Source: an uncultured Clostridia bacterium
GTDB lineage: Bacteria > Bacillota > Clostridia > TANB77 > CAG-508
Assembly (NCBI GenBank): GCA_934168365.1
Contig: CAKPNJ010000006.1
Coordinates: 1-64,000 of the forward strand
Length of the DNA: 64,000 bases
Direction of reading: 5' to 3'
The position numbers and the translations under genes were made by a program. Position 1 is the first letter of the stretch; each line of letters begins with the position of its first letter. The notes below the pieces were generated by a model, which saw only the letters and a program-made list of their open reading frames with translations, was not told the origin of the DNA and did no database searches. This document shows, piece by piece, positions 34,566-43,559 of the stretch.

Positions 34566-34621
34566 TTGAATGTTTACTCAACTTTGAATATATTATAGTT
34601 GAATGTATATTCAATTGTCAA
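34566..34621 (-). promoter_or_regulatory. Promoter with two ArsR-type operators
   Basis: TTGACA (34616-34621), 18 bases, TATAAT (34592-34597). Two 16-base imperfect palindromes of the form TTGAATG...CAA lie at 34599-34614 (between the boxes) and 34566-34581 (start site), 33 bases apart, about three helical turns. Confidence 0.8.
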
Positions 34622-34659
34622 TTGTTTTTTATAGAATTTTCAAATAATTTTAATACAAT

Positions 34660-34697
34660 AAAAAAGAACCAAAATTATTAAATCTTGGCTCTTTTTT
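34660..34697 (-). terminator. Intrinsic terminator after the AAA ATPase gene
   Basis: Arms AAAAAAGAACCAA and TTGGCTCTTTTTT with one mismatch, directly after the stop of the gene at 34700. T-rich on both strands. Confidence 0.75.
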
Positions 34698-34699
34698 AT

Positions 34700-36421
34700 T
34701 TATAAATTATCTGTACTTATATCTTCTTTAACAATTGTTTTTAGGTCTTTTTTAGTTTTCTTTCCTCTAGTATTTGATGCATGTTTTATTATTGTTTTTT
34801 CATATAGATTTCTTGCAAATCTTGCATTTCCAAAGTTTTTAGTGTTTCTATATTTATCAATTACTTTTACTACTTCATCACAGGCTTCTTTAGTAATGCT
34901 AAATCCTGCTTTTTTAACCATTCCTTCAAAGATTTTTAATAATTCTTCAGATGTATAGTCTTTAAAATCTAGTGTATAACCAATTCTAGAAACTATACCT
35001 GAGTTAGCATTTAAAAATGCTTGCATTTCTTTTGTGTATCCAGCAAAAATTACAACTAGATTATCTCTATAATTTTCCATTGCCTGTATAAGTGTTGCAA
35101 TAGCTTCTTTATTAAATGAATTTCCACTTCCTTCTTCAGATGCAAGTGAATATGCTTCATCTACAAATAGCACTCCACCCAAAGCTCTTTCAATAACAGC
35201 CATTGTCTTTGGTGCAGTTTGTCCAACATATTCTGCGACCAAATCTTTGCTTGATACTTCAATTAATTTATTTTGTTTGATATATTTTAAATTATATAGC
35301 ATTTCTGCAATAATTCTTGCAACAGTTGTTTTACCTGTTCCTGGGTTTCCTAAAAATACCATATGTAAATTTATATCTTTAATTTTCAAGTCATCTTTAG
35401 TCTTATTTTTTAATTCTATTAAATCTACTAAATCTTTTAATACTTGTTTTATATTTTCTAGTCCTACAAGATTATTTAGATCTGCAAATATTTCGTCCAT
35501 AGATTTTTCTTGTTCGTATTTTGGTAAATCATTTTCTGTTATTTCTTGATCTTTGCTAAATAATATTTTATTGCATAACTTATCTCTGTATTCAGGAAAT
35601 GATAAATCTGTTTTTGGATATGTTGCAGCTATATAGTCTAATAGTTTAATTGATGCTTCATCTGTTATTTGACTACTTTCTTTTAATTTACTTAATACTT
35701 CTTGATAAACATCTTGCACATCTATATTGGTTGATTCAATTTTGAATTCAAAATATTTTTCAATCATATCTGATTGCATTGCTTGTTCAATTGTCTCAGG
35801 GGTTTTTGAAATTAAAATAGTTAAGAAATCTTTTGGATTTTCTTCTAACTTTTCTTTCATATTATGTAAAAATCTATCTTTGAATTCTTTTTCTTTTGCT
35901 GTAAATCCTTCAAAATCTTTTAGTACGATTACACTATTCTCTTTGCTATAAATCTCATTAATTTGTTCTGGTTTTTCTACATTATAGAAAGATGTTTCAA
36001 TAGTAGATCCTCTTTTTATATATGAGAAAAATGTAGCTGCATCACTTATTATATCAATAATTCCATATGTAGTTTCTTTATTATTTGAATAAATGCACAT
36101 ATTAAATGGAATGTATTGTTTTTCTATTCCTTCACTATATTTTCTCATATACTCAATAATTTTTTTAAGAGTATTTTTTGATTGTTCTGTAATGTATAGT
36201 TTTTCTAACTTTTCAAAAGACTTTAACATAAATTCATCTTTTGTTTCTTTTATTTTTTCTTCAGTTAGCTCTTCTTTTGCCTCATCTTGCTTGTTTAATT
36301 CAATTGTAGGATAATCTTGGTTTAATCCTAATTCTTTTGCTAATTTTTCATTTTCTGCTTTAATTTTTTCCACTCCAAAAAAATCTTCATATACATCTTT
36401 AAAAAATTGTTTAGTATCCAT
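34700..36421 (-). CDS. CbxX/SpoVK-type AAA ATPase
   Basis: 573 residues. The C-terminal part is an AAA domain of the CbxX/CfxQ-SpoVK type: NLHMVFLGNPGTGKTTVARI (Walker A), GVLFVDEAYSL (Walker B), VIFAGYTKEMQAFL (sensor 1) and a GNARFARNLYEKTI lid. The first 280 residues are divergent, perhaps a degenerate AAA-like copy (VIVLKDFEGFTAKE resembles a Walker B strand). It ends the operon from 40996, where it may remodel the TelA or VWA proteins, as MoxR- and CbxX-type ATPases do with VWA partners. Confidence 0.85.
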   Translation of the reverse strand: MDTKQFFKDVYEDFFGVEKIKAENEKLAKELGLNQDYPTIELNKQDEAKEELTEEKIKETKDEFMLKSFEKLEKLYITEQSKNTLKKIIEYMRKYSEGIEKQYIPFNMCIYSNNKETTYGIIDIISDAATFFSYIKRGSTIETSFYNVEKPEQINEIYSKENSVIVLKDFEGFTAKEKEFKDRFLHNMKEKLEENPKDFLTILISKTPETIEQAMQSDMIEKYFEFKIESTNIDVQDVYQEVLSKLKESSQITDEASIKLLDYIAATYPKTDLSFPEYRDKLCNKILFSKDQEITENDLPKYEQEKSMDEIFADLNNLVGLENIKQVLKDLVDLIELKNKTKDDLKIKDINLHMVFLGNPGTGKTTVARIIAEMLYNLKYIKQNKLIEVSSKDLVAEYVGQTAPKTMAVIERALGGVLFVDEAYSLASEEGSGNSFNKEAIATLIQAMENYRDNLVVIFAGYTKEMQAFLNANSGIVSRIGYTLDFKDYTSEELLKIFEGMVKKAGFSITKEACDEVVKVIDKYRNTKNFGNARFARNLYEKTIIKHASNTRGKKTKKDLKTIVKEDISTDNL

Positions 36422-36442
36422 ATATTCCTCTCAATTGACAAA

Positions 36443-37591
36443 TTATTTAACTTTTAATTCTATCATTTTCTCTTTTAGTTCTTTTTCAATATTTGCAAGT
36501 TCTACTTCAGCTTCTTGACGTTTTACTCTTCCATTTTCATGAATTTGTATAACTTGATCTAATGTATCAATTATATCTTTATTAGTTTTTTGTAATGTAG
36601 CAACATCAACAATAGCTCTTTCTGATTCTTCTGCAATTTCTATTGAACCTTGTTTTAATATTTCGCTATTCTTTTGTAGCATACTATTTGTTAAATCTGT
36701 AACAGCTTTTTGTGCTCCAATTGCTTGTTTAGCATTGTTTATTCCTAATGCTAATACCATTTGGTTTTTCCATAATGGAATTGTATTTGTTAAAGAACCT
36801 TGAATTTTTTCTACAAGTTCTGCTTCATTGTTTTGTAGTAAACGAATTTGCGGTGCCATTTGAATAGATATAATTCTTGTTGTTTTTAAATCATATATTT
36901 TCTTTTCAAATCTATTTATCATATTTTCCATATCATTTACTTTTTGCGCATCAAGTTGTTCTCCAGATTCTTGTGCCTTTTTTTGTAATTCAGGTAATGT
37001 TACATTTCTTAATTCTTCAATTTTCTTTTCACCTGCAATAATGTATAAAGATAATTCTTTAAAATACTCTAAGTTTTTTTCATACATTGTATCAAATATT
37101 GTAATATCTTTTAACATTTGTAGTCTGTGTTTTTCTAGACTTGCTTCAATTTTGTCTATATTTACTTCAATTTTTTCATATCCAGCTATTAGTTTTTCTA
37201 ATTGTTTTTTTACACTAGTAAATAATTTTCCTAATCCAGTTTTGTTTGTATTAGCTATATCAGAATCAAATGATTTTATTTCACCCACAAGGTCTGCAAG
37301 TAAGTCGCCTACTTCTCCTGTACTTCTTGTTTTTACATCTTCTAATACGCTATCAGAAAATTGTGATATTTTTGTTTGAGCTTTTGCTCCATATTGTAAT
37401 ACTTGTGTAGCATCCTCAACATTTATTTTTTTATTAAATTCTTCTATTGCATCTTTTTCTTCTTGTGATAATAAATCATAATTTAATGATTTTTCAATTT
37501 TCTCATCTGTTACTTTTTTTGATTCTTGAGCTAAGCTCTCTACCTCAGCTTTATTTAATTCTTTATTAACCTTTAATTCTAATTCCTCCAT
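36443..37591 (-). CDS. telA: TelA-family toxic anion resistance protein
   Basis: 382 residues matching TelA (KlaA/YaaN) along its length: helical, no signal, with the SLEKHRLQMLKDITIFDTMYEKNLEYF segment, IISIQMAPQIRLLQNNEAEL and the late PLWKNQMVLALGI. The family is linked with tellurite and envelope-stress resistance but its activity is not known. In Bacillus its homologue lies next to xpaC, as here. Coiled-coil segments dominate. Confidence 0.92.
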   Translation of the reverse strand: MEELELKVNKELNKAEVESLAQESKKVTDEKIEKSLNYDLLSQEEKDAIEEFNKKINVEDATQVLQYGAKAQTKISQFSDSVLEDVKTRSTGEVGDLLADLVGEIKSFDSDIANTNKTGLGKLFTSVKKQLEKLIAGYEKIEVNIDKIEASLEKHRLQMLKDITIFDTMYEKNLEYFKELSLYIIAGEKKIEELRNVTLPELQKKAQESGEQLDAQKVNDMENMINRFEKKIYDLKTTRIISIQMAPQIRLLQNNEAELVEKIQGSLTNTIPLWKNQMVLALGINNAKQAIGAQKAVTDLTNSMLQKNSEILKQGSIEIAEESERAIVDVATLQKTNKDIIDTLDQVIQIHENGRVKRQEAEVELANIEKELKEKMIELKVK

Positions 37592-37610
37592 TTTTTAATC
37601 TCCTTTTATT

Positions 37611-38735
37611 TTATTTTTTTAAATATTCAATCAACTGATTGTAAACATCCATCTTTAAGCTTGTTACTGTACTTGTTATATTTTGTGGAATTCCTATTCC
37701 TAATCCAGAAACATCATAATTTCCACCTGTAATACCAGTTCTAAATCCATATTCAGACCATGCAACTTGTTGAATTTCCTTATCCTCAAATGCTTGGTAA
37801 AATTGATTTCCATTTTCATCAAAAGTTGCTATACAATGTGAATTCCATATTGTTGGAGTTGGGTATAATATACGTATATCTTTTTTTACTTGTTCAAAAC
37901 CTTCTGGATTTGAGTTTGCAAATTCAATTATACTTTTTTCATAATCAACTATCATAGGCTCTCCGCCCATACCTGTTTTTAAATATTTTTCAAACAAGTC
38001 TGCTGGTGTATTGTTCATATATCCAGACTTCTCATAAAATTCTTTTAATTTTGGTAAATTGGTTTGTAAGTTTTTGTCATTTATTGAACTCTCACACATT
38101 ATTGATAATAATAATCCATAATATGTTGCACCTGGTGATGATGTAACAGGGTCTGTAGAAGCAACATTTATATTACCATACAATTGACTTAATCCTATAT
38201 CAGACCATTTTTTACCTGTTAATATATAGTTCAAGAGTTTTGGCATATCTGTTATATAATATACTCCATCTTTTTGAGTTACTATTTTTTCTTTTTCTAA
38301 GGCATCAACAACTTCTCCCCAGCTATATATTACTATTGGAGTATTTAAAGTTAGTCCACCATTTAAAACTCTGTATCTGTCTGCTTCTCCTTCTGATTTA
38401 TTTGGAGATAATTTATAATAATCATAAAATCTTTGATCAGAACAGAACATTGCATCATATTTAGTTGTTCCATCTTCTCTTACTAATGGATTTTTGATTA
38501 GTTTTCCATTACTCCATGAATCATAAACAACATTTAGTCCATATTTGTTTTCCATGATGTTTACTACTTTTTCATTTGCAATAAATCCCTCTTTTCCTCC
38601 ACCTGTTGCTACATATACTGTTGTCAGATCTTTGCCTGATACTGAGTCTTTTTTGTCACCTATAAATTTAATTCCAACTATTATTAGTATTAGAACTAAA
38701 AATATTACGAGCCCTATAATTTGTTTTTTACTCAC
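37611..38735 (-). CDS. Membrane-anchored periplasmic-binding-protein-like protein
   Basis: 374 residues: an N-terminal hydrophobic anchor (IGLVIFLVLILIIVGIKFIG) with no lipobox, then a substrate-binding-protein type II fold (TTVYVATGGGKEGF start, NINVASTDPVTSSPGATYYG hinge region, GEPMIVDYEKSIIEF). It resembles the binding half of the VWA protein two genes upstream, suggesting an ancient duplication. No ABC permease is nearby, so it may sense rather than import a ligand. Confidence 0.8.
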   Translation of the reverse strand: MSKKQIIGLVIFLVLILIIVGIKFIGDKKDSVSGKDLTTVYVATGGGKEGFIANEKVVNIMENKYGLNVVYDSWSNGKLIKNPLVREDGTTKYDAMFCSDQRFYDYYKLSPNKSEGEADRYRVLNGGLTLNTPIVIYSWGEVVDALEKEKIVTQKDGVYYITDMPKLLNYILTGKKWSDIGLSQLYGNINVASTDPVTSSPGATYYGLLLSIMCESSINDKNLQTNLPKLKEFYEKSGYMNNTPADLFEKYLKTGMGGEPMIVDYEKSIIEFANSNPEGFEQVKKDIRILYPTPTIWNSHCIATFDENGNQFYQAFEDKEIQQVAWSEYGFRTGITGGNYDVSGLGIGIPQNITSTVTSLKMDVYNQLIEYLKK

Positions 38736-38752
38736 TATTTTCTCCTCCTTTA

Positions 38753-39359
38753 TTAAATTTTAAAATCATTATCATCTACATCATAACCATCTGATTTTAA
38801 CATTGTATCAAATACCTTCATTTCTGCATCAGTATCAATCATATCAGATTGGTATAAATTTGACAGTTGCTTTTTAAAAGCTTCATTTATTTTTTTAACC
38901 ATTTTCTGCGTTGAATCCATGAACTTTTTACTGTCTTCTGTATTTAATTTTTGGTTTTCAATTTCATCATACTTAGTTAATATGTTTATAGTTACTGGCA
39001 AATAATAGTTAAAAAAGTTATTCATCTTTTTGTAACTTTCTGGCTTTTTTTCCACTGTTTCAATTATTTTTGATACTGTAACATGTATCTCTGATATATT
39101 TTTAGCTAATTCAGAATCTTCTACTTGAGAAACCATTTTTTGTATTTTAGTATTTATATTTTTTGCTTCATTTAAAGCCTCATATATATTTAATTTTTCT
39201 TGTTTTGTTTTTTCCGTTTTACTTAATATAAGTTCTCCTGCTCCAAAAGCACTAGCTCCTATTACTAATGATGGTAGCAAACCTATTGATAATCCTAAAT
39301 ATGGAACTGCAAAAAATGCTCCACCGCACTATTGCAGATACAATTGTTGAATTCTTCAC
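38753..39359 (-). CDS. xpaC: XpaC-family protein with +1 frame break at CGG
   Basis: From a GTG with AGAGGT upstream, 11 codons (KNSTIVSAIV) lead to CGG at 39324-39326; the zero frame then runs to a TAG at 39203-39205 or nearby. Skipping the C gives GGT and continues GGAFFAVPYLGLSIGLLPSL, the glycine-rich membrane N-terminus of XpaC proteins, through a coiled-coil body to DGYDVDDNDFKI. The joined product is about 201 residues. XpaC and TelA genes are paired here as in Bacillus. Biochemical role unknown despite the old phosphatase-substrate name. Confidence 0.75.
39324..39326 (-). other. CGG frame-break site 2 (xpaC)
   Basis: Zero frame GTG CGG TGG AGC; +1 frame GTG (C) GGT GGA GCA, giving the conserved glycine pair. 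Confidence 0.8.
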
Positions 39360-39376
39360 TCTTTATACCTCTTCTT

Positions 39377-40996
39377 TTAATTATATCCTCTTACTTCTTT
39401 AAAAGCTCTTTTCAAGTCTTGTTTTCCATCAAAAACTTTTCCATTACTCAATTTTGCCATATCTTGTAGTTGCATTTCCATAGCACTTCCAAACATTATA
39501 GAATATATTGGTATTGATTTTCCATTTCTATTATACATTGTCTTTAATTCTGAAAATGTCCCTACATTTGCTTGTCCATCAGTCATTGCAATTATTGAAA
39601 CATTATATTTTTCCATGTCTTCTTGATTTAATTTCATTAAAGCTTCTATAACAGCTGGATAAAGAGCTGTAGTACCATTCGGTAAAATTTTCTTTATATT
39701 CTTTAATAACTGTTCTGTTTTAGCTCCATTGTCTGTACTATAAGATTTCATTACCGTTCCATTAAATGGTATTATATCTATTTTATCCTTTTCTGAAAAC
39801 TGTAAAAAGTCACTTGAAGCTTCATCAGATAATATGTAATTCATTGCATTCATCAATTCGCTATATCCCGTTCCAATCATACTTCCGGAATAATCTAGGC
39901 AAAATGCAACATGTACTGGTTTTCTTAACTCAGTTTGATATAAGTTAAGCGCTAGTTTTATTACCTCTGTACTTGGATACTTAACAGGTGAAATATATTT
40001 AGTAGTATCAATTCCCCAGTCCGGATTAAATATACTTTTATCTACATTGGAATTTACTCCACCATACCATGTTCTTCTGCCCTTTTCTTGTAGTAGTTTT
40101 TGTCCTTCATTGCTTAATATATAAGACTGTAAGTCTAAAAATACGTCTTTAGCATTTTCATTTTTGTTATCAATATAAGCAAATGGTGAGTCTGATATTG
40201 AAACTCCATCTACAGGATATACTGCATATAATGTTTCTTTTCCTTGCTGTTGTAATTTTTTATTTATATTTATAATTGAAGATTCATAAGTAACTACTGC
40301 TTCATAGTTTCCATTAAGGAATAGTTCTTCTAGAAAATCTTCACTTCCAGATGATCTTTCTAGACCTGTAAATAGTGTTGTTAGATTTTTAGTTAATTTT
40401 TCGTTTTGTAAATTTTCTTTTTTCAATACTTCTGGGTTTCCAGCTAGTGTGTATAGGAATCCTAAGTATGCTGATGCACCACTATTAGTACTTGTTGGGT
40501 TTGACATACTAAATTTTAATTTTCCACTAGAAATTACATTTACTATGTCTTTTGTTTTTATTGTTTTATCTGTAAATCCCAATTCTTTAGCTTTTGATTT
40601 TTTTATACCAAATACTATTGGGTTTATACTTGTATATTTTGAATTTGATACTTTGACATTGCTATCTAACATATAAAGCCATATAGAGTTTGAAATCCAT
40701 ACTGCATCATATTTTTCACCACTGTTTAATTTATCCATTATATCCAATGTACCAGCATATTCAATATTTACATCGTATTTTTTAGTTCTTGCATAATTTT
40801 GTATTACTTCCTCTAAATCTTTATTTTCTTGACTTGCAATTATATTGAATGTATTTTTAGTGAATGGATTTGTAATATTATTATTTTTATCATCTAGTAA
40901 TCCACTATTATCTACTAATTCTATTACTCCAGCTATGATAATGATAAATATAAATATTACTTCCGCTACAACTAATCCAACTTTTGTATTTTTCAA
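39377..40996 (-). CDS. VWA-domain protein with binding-protein-like N-terminal half
   Basis: 539 residues from a TTG start after GGAGGGGG. An N-terminal membrane helix (VAEVIFIFIIIIAGVIELV) anchors it; residues about 50-330 form a periplasmic-binding-protein-like fold (MSNPTSTNSGASAYLGFLYT). From about 355 a von Willebrand A domain follows with a MIDAS site: FCLDYSGSMIG (DxSxS), a later threonine, and AMTDGQAN (Asp). It starts the operon with XpaC, a second binding protein, TelA and the AAA ATPase. VWA plus AAA suggests a metal-dependent complex being remodelled. Confidence 0.88.
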   Translation of the reverse strand: MKNTKVGLVVAEVIFIFIIIIAGVIELVDNSGLLDDKNNNITNPFTKNTFNIIASQENKDLEEVIQNYARTKKYDVNIEYAGTLDIMDKLNSGEKYDAVWISNSIWLYMLDSNVKVSNSKYTSINPIVFGIKKSKAKELGFTDKTIKTKDIVNVISSGKLKFSMSNPTSTNSGASAYLGFLYTLAGNPEVLKKENLQNEKLTKNLTTLFTGLERSSGSEDFLEELFLNGNYEAVVTYESSIININKKLQQQGKETLYAVYPVDGVSISDSPFAYIDNKNENAKDVFLDLQSYILSNEGQKLLQEKGRRTWYGGVNSNVDKSIFNPDWGIDTTKYISPVKYPSTEVIKLALNLYQTELRKPVHVAFCLDYSGSMIGTGYSELMNAMNYILSDEASSDFLQFSEKDKIDIIPFNGTVMKSYSTDNGAKTEQLLKNIKKILPNGTTALYPAVIEALMKLNQEDMEKYNVSIIAMTDGQANVGTFSELKTMYNRNGKSIPIYSIMFGSAMEMQLQDMAKLSNGKVFDGKQDLKRAFKEVRGYN

Positions 40997-41020
40997 ACTA
41001 CCCCCTCCTTGGTTTAGTTA

Positions 41021-41049
41021 ATTATATATTTAAATATTTTAATTGGCAA
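41021..41049 (-). promoter_or_regulatory. Sigma-A promoter of the VWA-XpaC-TelA operon
   Basis: TTGCCA (41044-41049), 17 bases, TATAAT (41021-41026), about 25 bases before the TTG start. Confidence 0.75.
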
Positions 41050-41077
41050 TATCTTTTGGCAAATAAATGCATATTTT

Positions 41078-41113
41078 AAAAGACAAGAATAATTTTTTAA
41101 TTACTCTTGTCTT
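41078..41113 (-). terminator. Intrinsic terminator after the DUF1836 gene
   Basis: Arms AAAGACAAGAATAATT and AATTACTCTTGTCTTT with one mismatch, followed on the minus strand by TTTAAAAT. Confidence 0.8.
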
Positions 41114-41124
41114 TATTTTAGAAT

Positions 41125-41634
41125 TTAGAATTTATTTAAATATATTTTATCTGTATACAACTTGTTTGCAAAGGAATATACTACTCTTTTTAAAACATAT
41201 TTATCAAAAGTAGTTTGCTCTTCTGGTATATATTCTTTACCTGCAAATATAGCACTAATTGCATCTTCTAATTCATTACAAAAATTATTATATATTATTT
41301 GCATTGGAATAGTTTTGGTTGCTGATTTTATCATGGTCGCAATATCATTTATACTGTATAAAGGTTTTAAGATACATATAACAAATAGGTTTGCAATATG
41401 TTCTTTGTTGTATTTTTTATTTATTGCAGGTTTTATCACTCCATGTTTAACATAGTTGTTAATCATGCTTTTGGTTATAACATGTCCTTCTTTTTCTTTA
41501 CTTACATAATTTGATAAAGCATCATCTAAAAAGCATATTACCTGGTCCACATATAAATCTAGATTAGGTAATTCTTCCCATCTTGGAATATGAAAGTTAG
41601 CTATTTCCTTTTCTTTATAAATTTCTTGTTCCAC
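41125..41634 (-). CDS. DUF1836 protein (MerR-like DNA-binding type)
   Basis: 169 residues. IPRWEELPNLDLYVDQVICFL and ITKSMINNYVKHGVIKPAINKKYNKEHIANLFVICILKPLYSI match DUF1836, whose middle looks like a MerR-type winged helix (SMINNYVKHGVI, K.YN..HIA). It lies directly after the second acyl-CoA ligase and may be a local regulator, but no effector domain is seen. Confidence 0.8.
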   Translation of the reverse strand: MEQEIYKEKEIANFHIPRWEELPNLDLYVDQVICFLDDALSNYVSKEKEGHVITKSMINNYVKHGVIKPAINKKYNKEHIANLFVICILKPLYSINDIATMIKSATKTIPMQIIYNNFCNELEDAISAIFAGKEYIPEEQTTFDKYVLKRVVYSFANKLYTDKIYLNKF

Positions 41635-41657
41635 TCTTTATTTTCCCCTTTTTATAC

Positions 41658-41687
41658 AAGAATAATTGCCCAAAGGCAATTATTCTT
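41658..41687 (-). terminator. Intrinsic terminator after acyl-CoA ligase 2
   Basis: Perfect arms AAGAATAATTGCC and GGCAATTATTCTT with a four-base loop, five bases beyond the stop. The T-run is short, so readthrough into the DUF1836 gene is possible. Confidence 0.75.
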
Positions 41688-41691
41688 TAAT

Positions 41692-43377
41692 TTATCTCTT
41701 AATTTTATTAGTAGTGGTTTTTGCAAATTCTTTATCTCTAATTACTACTTTTCCTATTCTCTTGTACATTGGTAATATTGAACACTCTTTTGCAATATCT
41801 TTCTTTAAAGTTTGTTCTGCATCTTTTATATCCAATTCATTTAATTTATCTTCGTTTAAAAATACTTCTGCACATAGCCTTACTTCGCTACCGCTTTCGT
41901 CTTTAACTCCTGATACTACTACTTCTTGAACATAAGGTATTCTCATAATATAGTTTTCAATTTCTTCTGGGAATACATTTTTTCCGTTATCTAGAACAAT
42001 TAAATTTTTCTTTCTTCCTGTGATCATCAATTGGCCTTTATCATTTATTCTTCCATAGTCACCTGTTCTAAACCAACCATCTTGTAGTACTTCTGCAGTT
42101 TTCTCTGGATTTTTGTAATATCCAAGCATAACTATATCGCCTTTAACGCAAATCTCTCCGTCTCCCTCTGGTGTTACGTCCTCAAGTTTTATTTCTACAC
42201 ACTCTAGTGGGAAACCTACTGTTGCGCAGTCATTGCAGTAGTCCATATTAACACTAACTAAAGGTGAACATTCAGTTATTCCATATCCATTTATTAAATC
42301 AAGACCTATTGTATCAAAGAATTTTCCTAGTTCAGGTCTTACAGCTGCTCCACCTGTTACTATTTTTCTTAAATTTCCTCCAAATGCGTCATGTATTGAT
42401 TTAAAGAATTTCTTTCTCAAATCTATTCCTATTTTTCTAAGACCATTACTTACTACCATCATTACTTTTAAAATTTTGTCTTTGTGGCTTTCTTTAGCAT
42501 TTGACCATATTTTTTTATAAAATAGTTCTACAAAAGCTGGTACTACATATATATAGTCTGGTTTATACAATTGTAAGTTTTTAAGTACTGCTTTTAAGCT
42601 ATCATTTATACATATTGTTGAATGATGATGTAATGATACTAAAATTCCTGCAACTGCTTCATATGTATGGTGGTATGGTAAAACTGATAAACATCTATCA
42701 TATACTGTTGAAACTCTTAATCCGTAATATACTATACTTATTAGGTTATGCTCTGATAGCATTACACCTTTTGCCATTCCTGTTGTTCCTGAAGTATATA
42801 CAAGCATTTTTAGGTTATTATGATCTGTTACCATTTCAGCATAAGTTTTGTCTCCACCTTCGTAAAGTTTTTTACCTTCTGCTTTGAACTCATTATATGA
42901 TAATCTATTTCCTTCTGTTTTTTCTGTGCTGAATCCTATAAAATATTTTACGTTTGGTGCTTTTTCAGCTATCTCGTCAATATTTTTTTCATATTTTTTT
43001 GCATAGAATAAAACTTCACTATCACTGTCATTTAAAACATTGATAATATCGCATACTGGTAGTTCTTTGTCAATTGGAACTATTACTCCTTTGCTCTTTA
43101 ATACTGTTAAATACACAGTAACCCATTTATAACTATTTTCGCCTATTACTGCTATATGTTTGTCTGTCATGTTTATAGAATTTAATGCTGTTCCTAATTC
43201 AAATGTATCTTCTTGAAATTCTTTATATGTAACATCTATTACTTTTCCATTTTCATCTTTATATTTAAAAGCAATTTTGTCACCTGCTTGTTCTACAGCC
43301 ATTTCAAGTAGTTCTTTGATAGTTCCTACTTTTTGAACATCATAGTATTTTAAATCTTTTATCTTTCCCATATTCAC
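41692..43377 (-). CDS. Long-chain acyl-CoA synthetase-type AMP-forming ligase 2
   Basis: 561 residues: MLVYTSGTTGMAKGVMLSE (A3), NGYGITECSPLVS (A5), GWFRTGDYGRINDKGQL (A7) and KTTTNKIKR at the very C-terminus with the A10 lysine. It ends immediately after that motif, shorter than ligase 1 by a small tail but not truncated in any catalytic motif. FAA/FadD-like. The inverted repeat at 43414-43432 lies upstream, shared with ligase 1. Confidence 0.93.
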   Translation of the reverse strand: MNMGKIKDLKYYDVQKVGTIKELLEMAVEQAGDKIAFKYKDENGKVIDVTYKEFQEDTFELGTALNSINMTDKHIAVIGENSYKWVTVYLTVLKSKGVIVPIDKELPVCDIINVLNDSDSEVLFYAKKYEKNIDEIAEKAPNVKYFIGFSTEKTEGNRLSYNEFKAEGKKLYEGGDKTYAEMVTDHNNLKMLVYTSGTTGMAKGVMLSEHNLISIVYYGLRVSTVYDRCLSVLPYHHTYEAVAGILVSLHHHSTICINDSLKAVLKNLQLYKPDYIYVVPAFVELFYKKIWSNAKESHKDKILKVMMVVSNGLRKIGIDLRKKFFKSIHDAFGGNLRKIVTGGAAVRPELGKFFDTIGLDLINGYGITECSPLVSVNMDYCNDCATVGFPLECVEIKLEDVTPEGDGEICVKGDIVMLGYYKNPEKTAEVLQDGWFRTGDYGRINDKGQLMITGRKKNLIVLDNGKNVFPEEIENYIMRIPYVQEVVVSGVKDESGSEVRLCAEVFLNEDKLNELDIKDAEQTLKKDIAKECSILPMYKRIGKVVIRDKEFAKTTTNKIKR

Positions 43378-43413
43378 TATTCCCTTCGTATATATAATAG
43401 TTCGATATTTTTC

Positions 43414-43432
43414 AAACTATGTTATCTAGTTT
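43414..43432. promoter_or_regulatory. Inverted repeat operator, site 2
   Basis: AAACTA-N7-TAGTTT, identical arms and spacer length to site 1 at 29626-29644, about 35 bases before the ligase 2 ATG. A TATTAT-like -10 lies between it and the gene, with no good -35, so an activator role is as likely as repression. Confidence 0.55.
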
Positions 43433-43509
43433 TCGAAACCATTATATACATTCTTATTAAATTAGTCAATATTTATTACTATTTTTTCCAATAAAATTTC
43501 ACACTACAA

Positions 43510-43532
43510 ACGGGTGGCTCATGCCACCCGCT
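43510..43532 (-). terminator. GC-rich hairpin, probable terminator
   Basis: Arms CGGGTGGC and GCCACCCG, strongly GC-rich for this genome, 30 bases beyond the DUF3298 gene stop. The following T-run on the minus strand is weak (GTTTG). Confidence 0.6.
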
Positions 43533-43559
43533 CTATATTTAATAACCTTTTAATTTATT

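Noticed and set aside
43510..43532. GC-rich hairpin as a mobile repeat
   Set aside because: A single copy directly after a gene end; terminator is the simpler reading.
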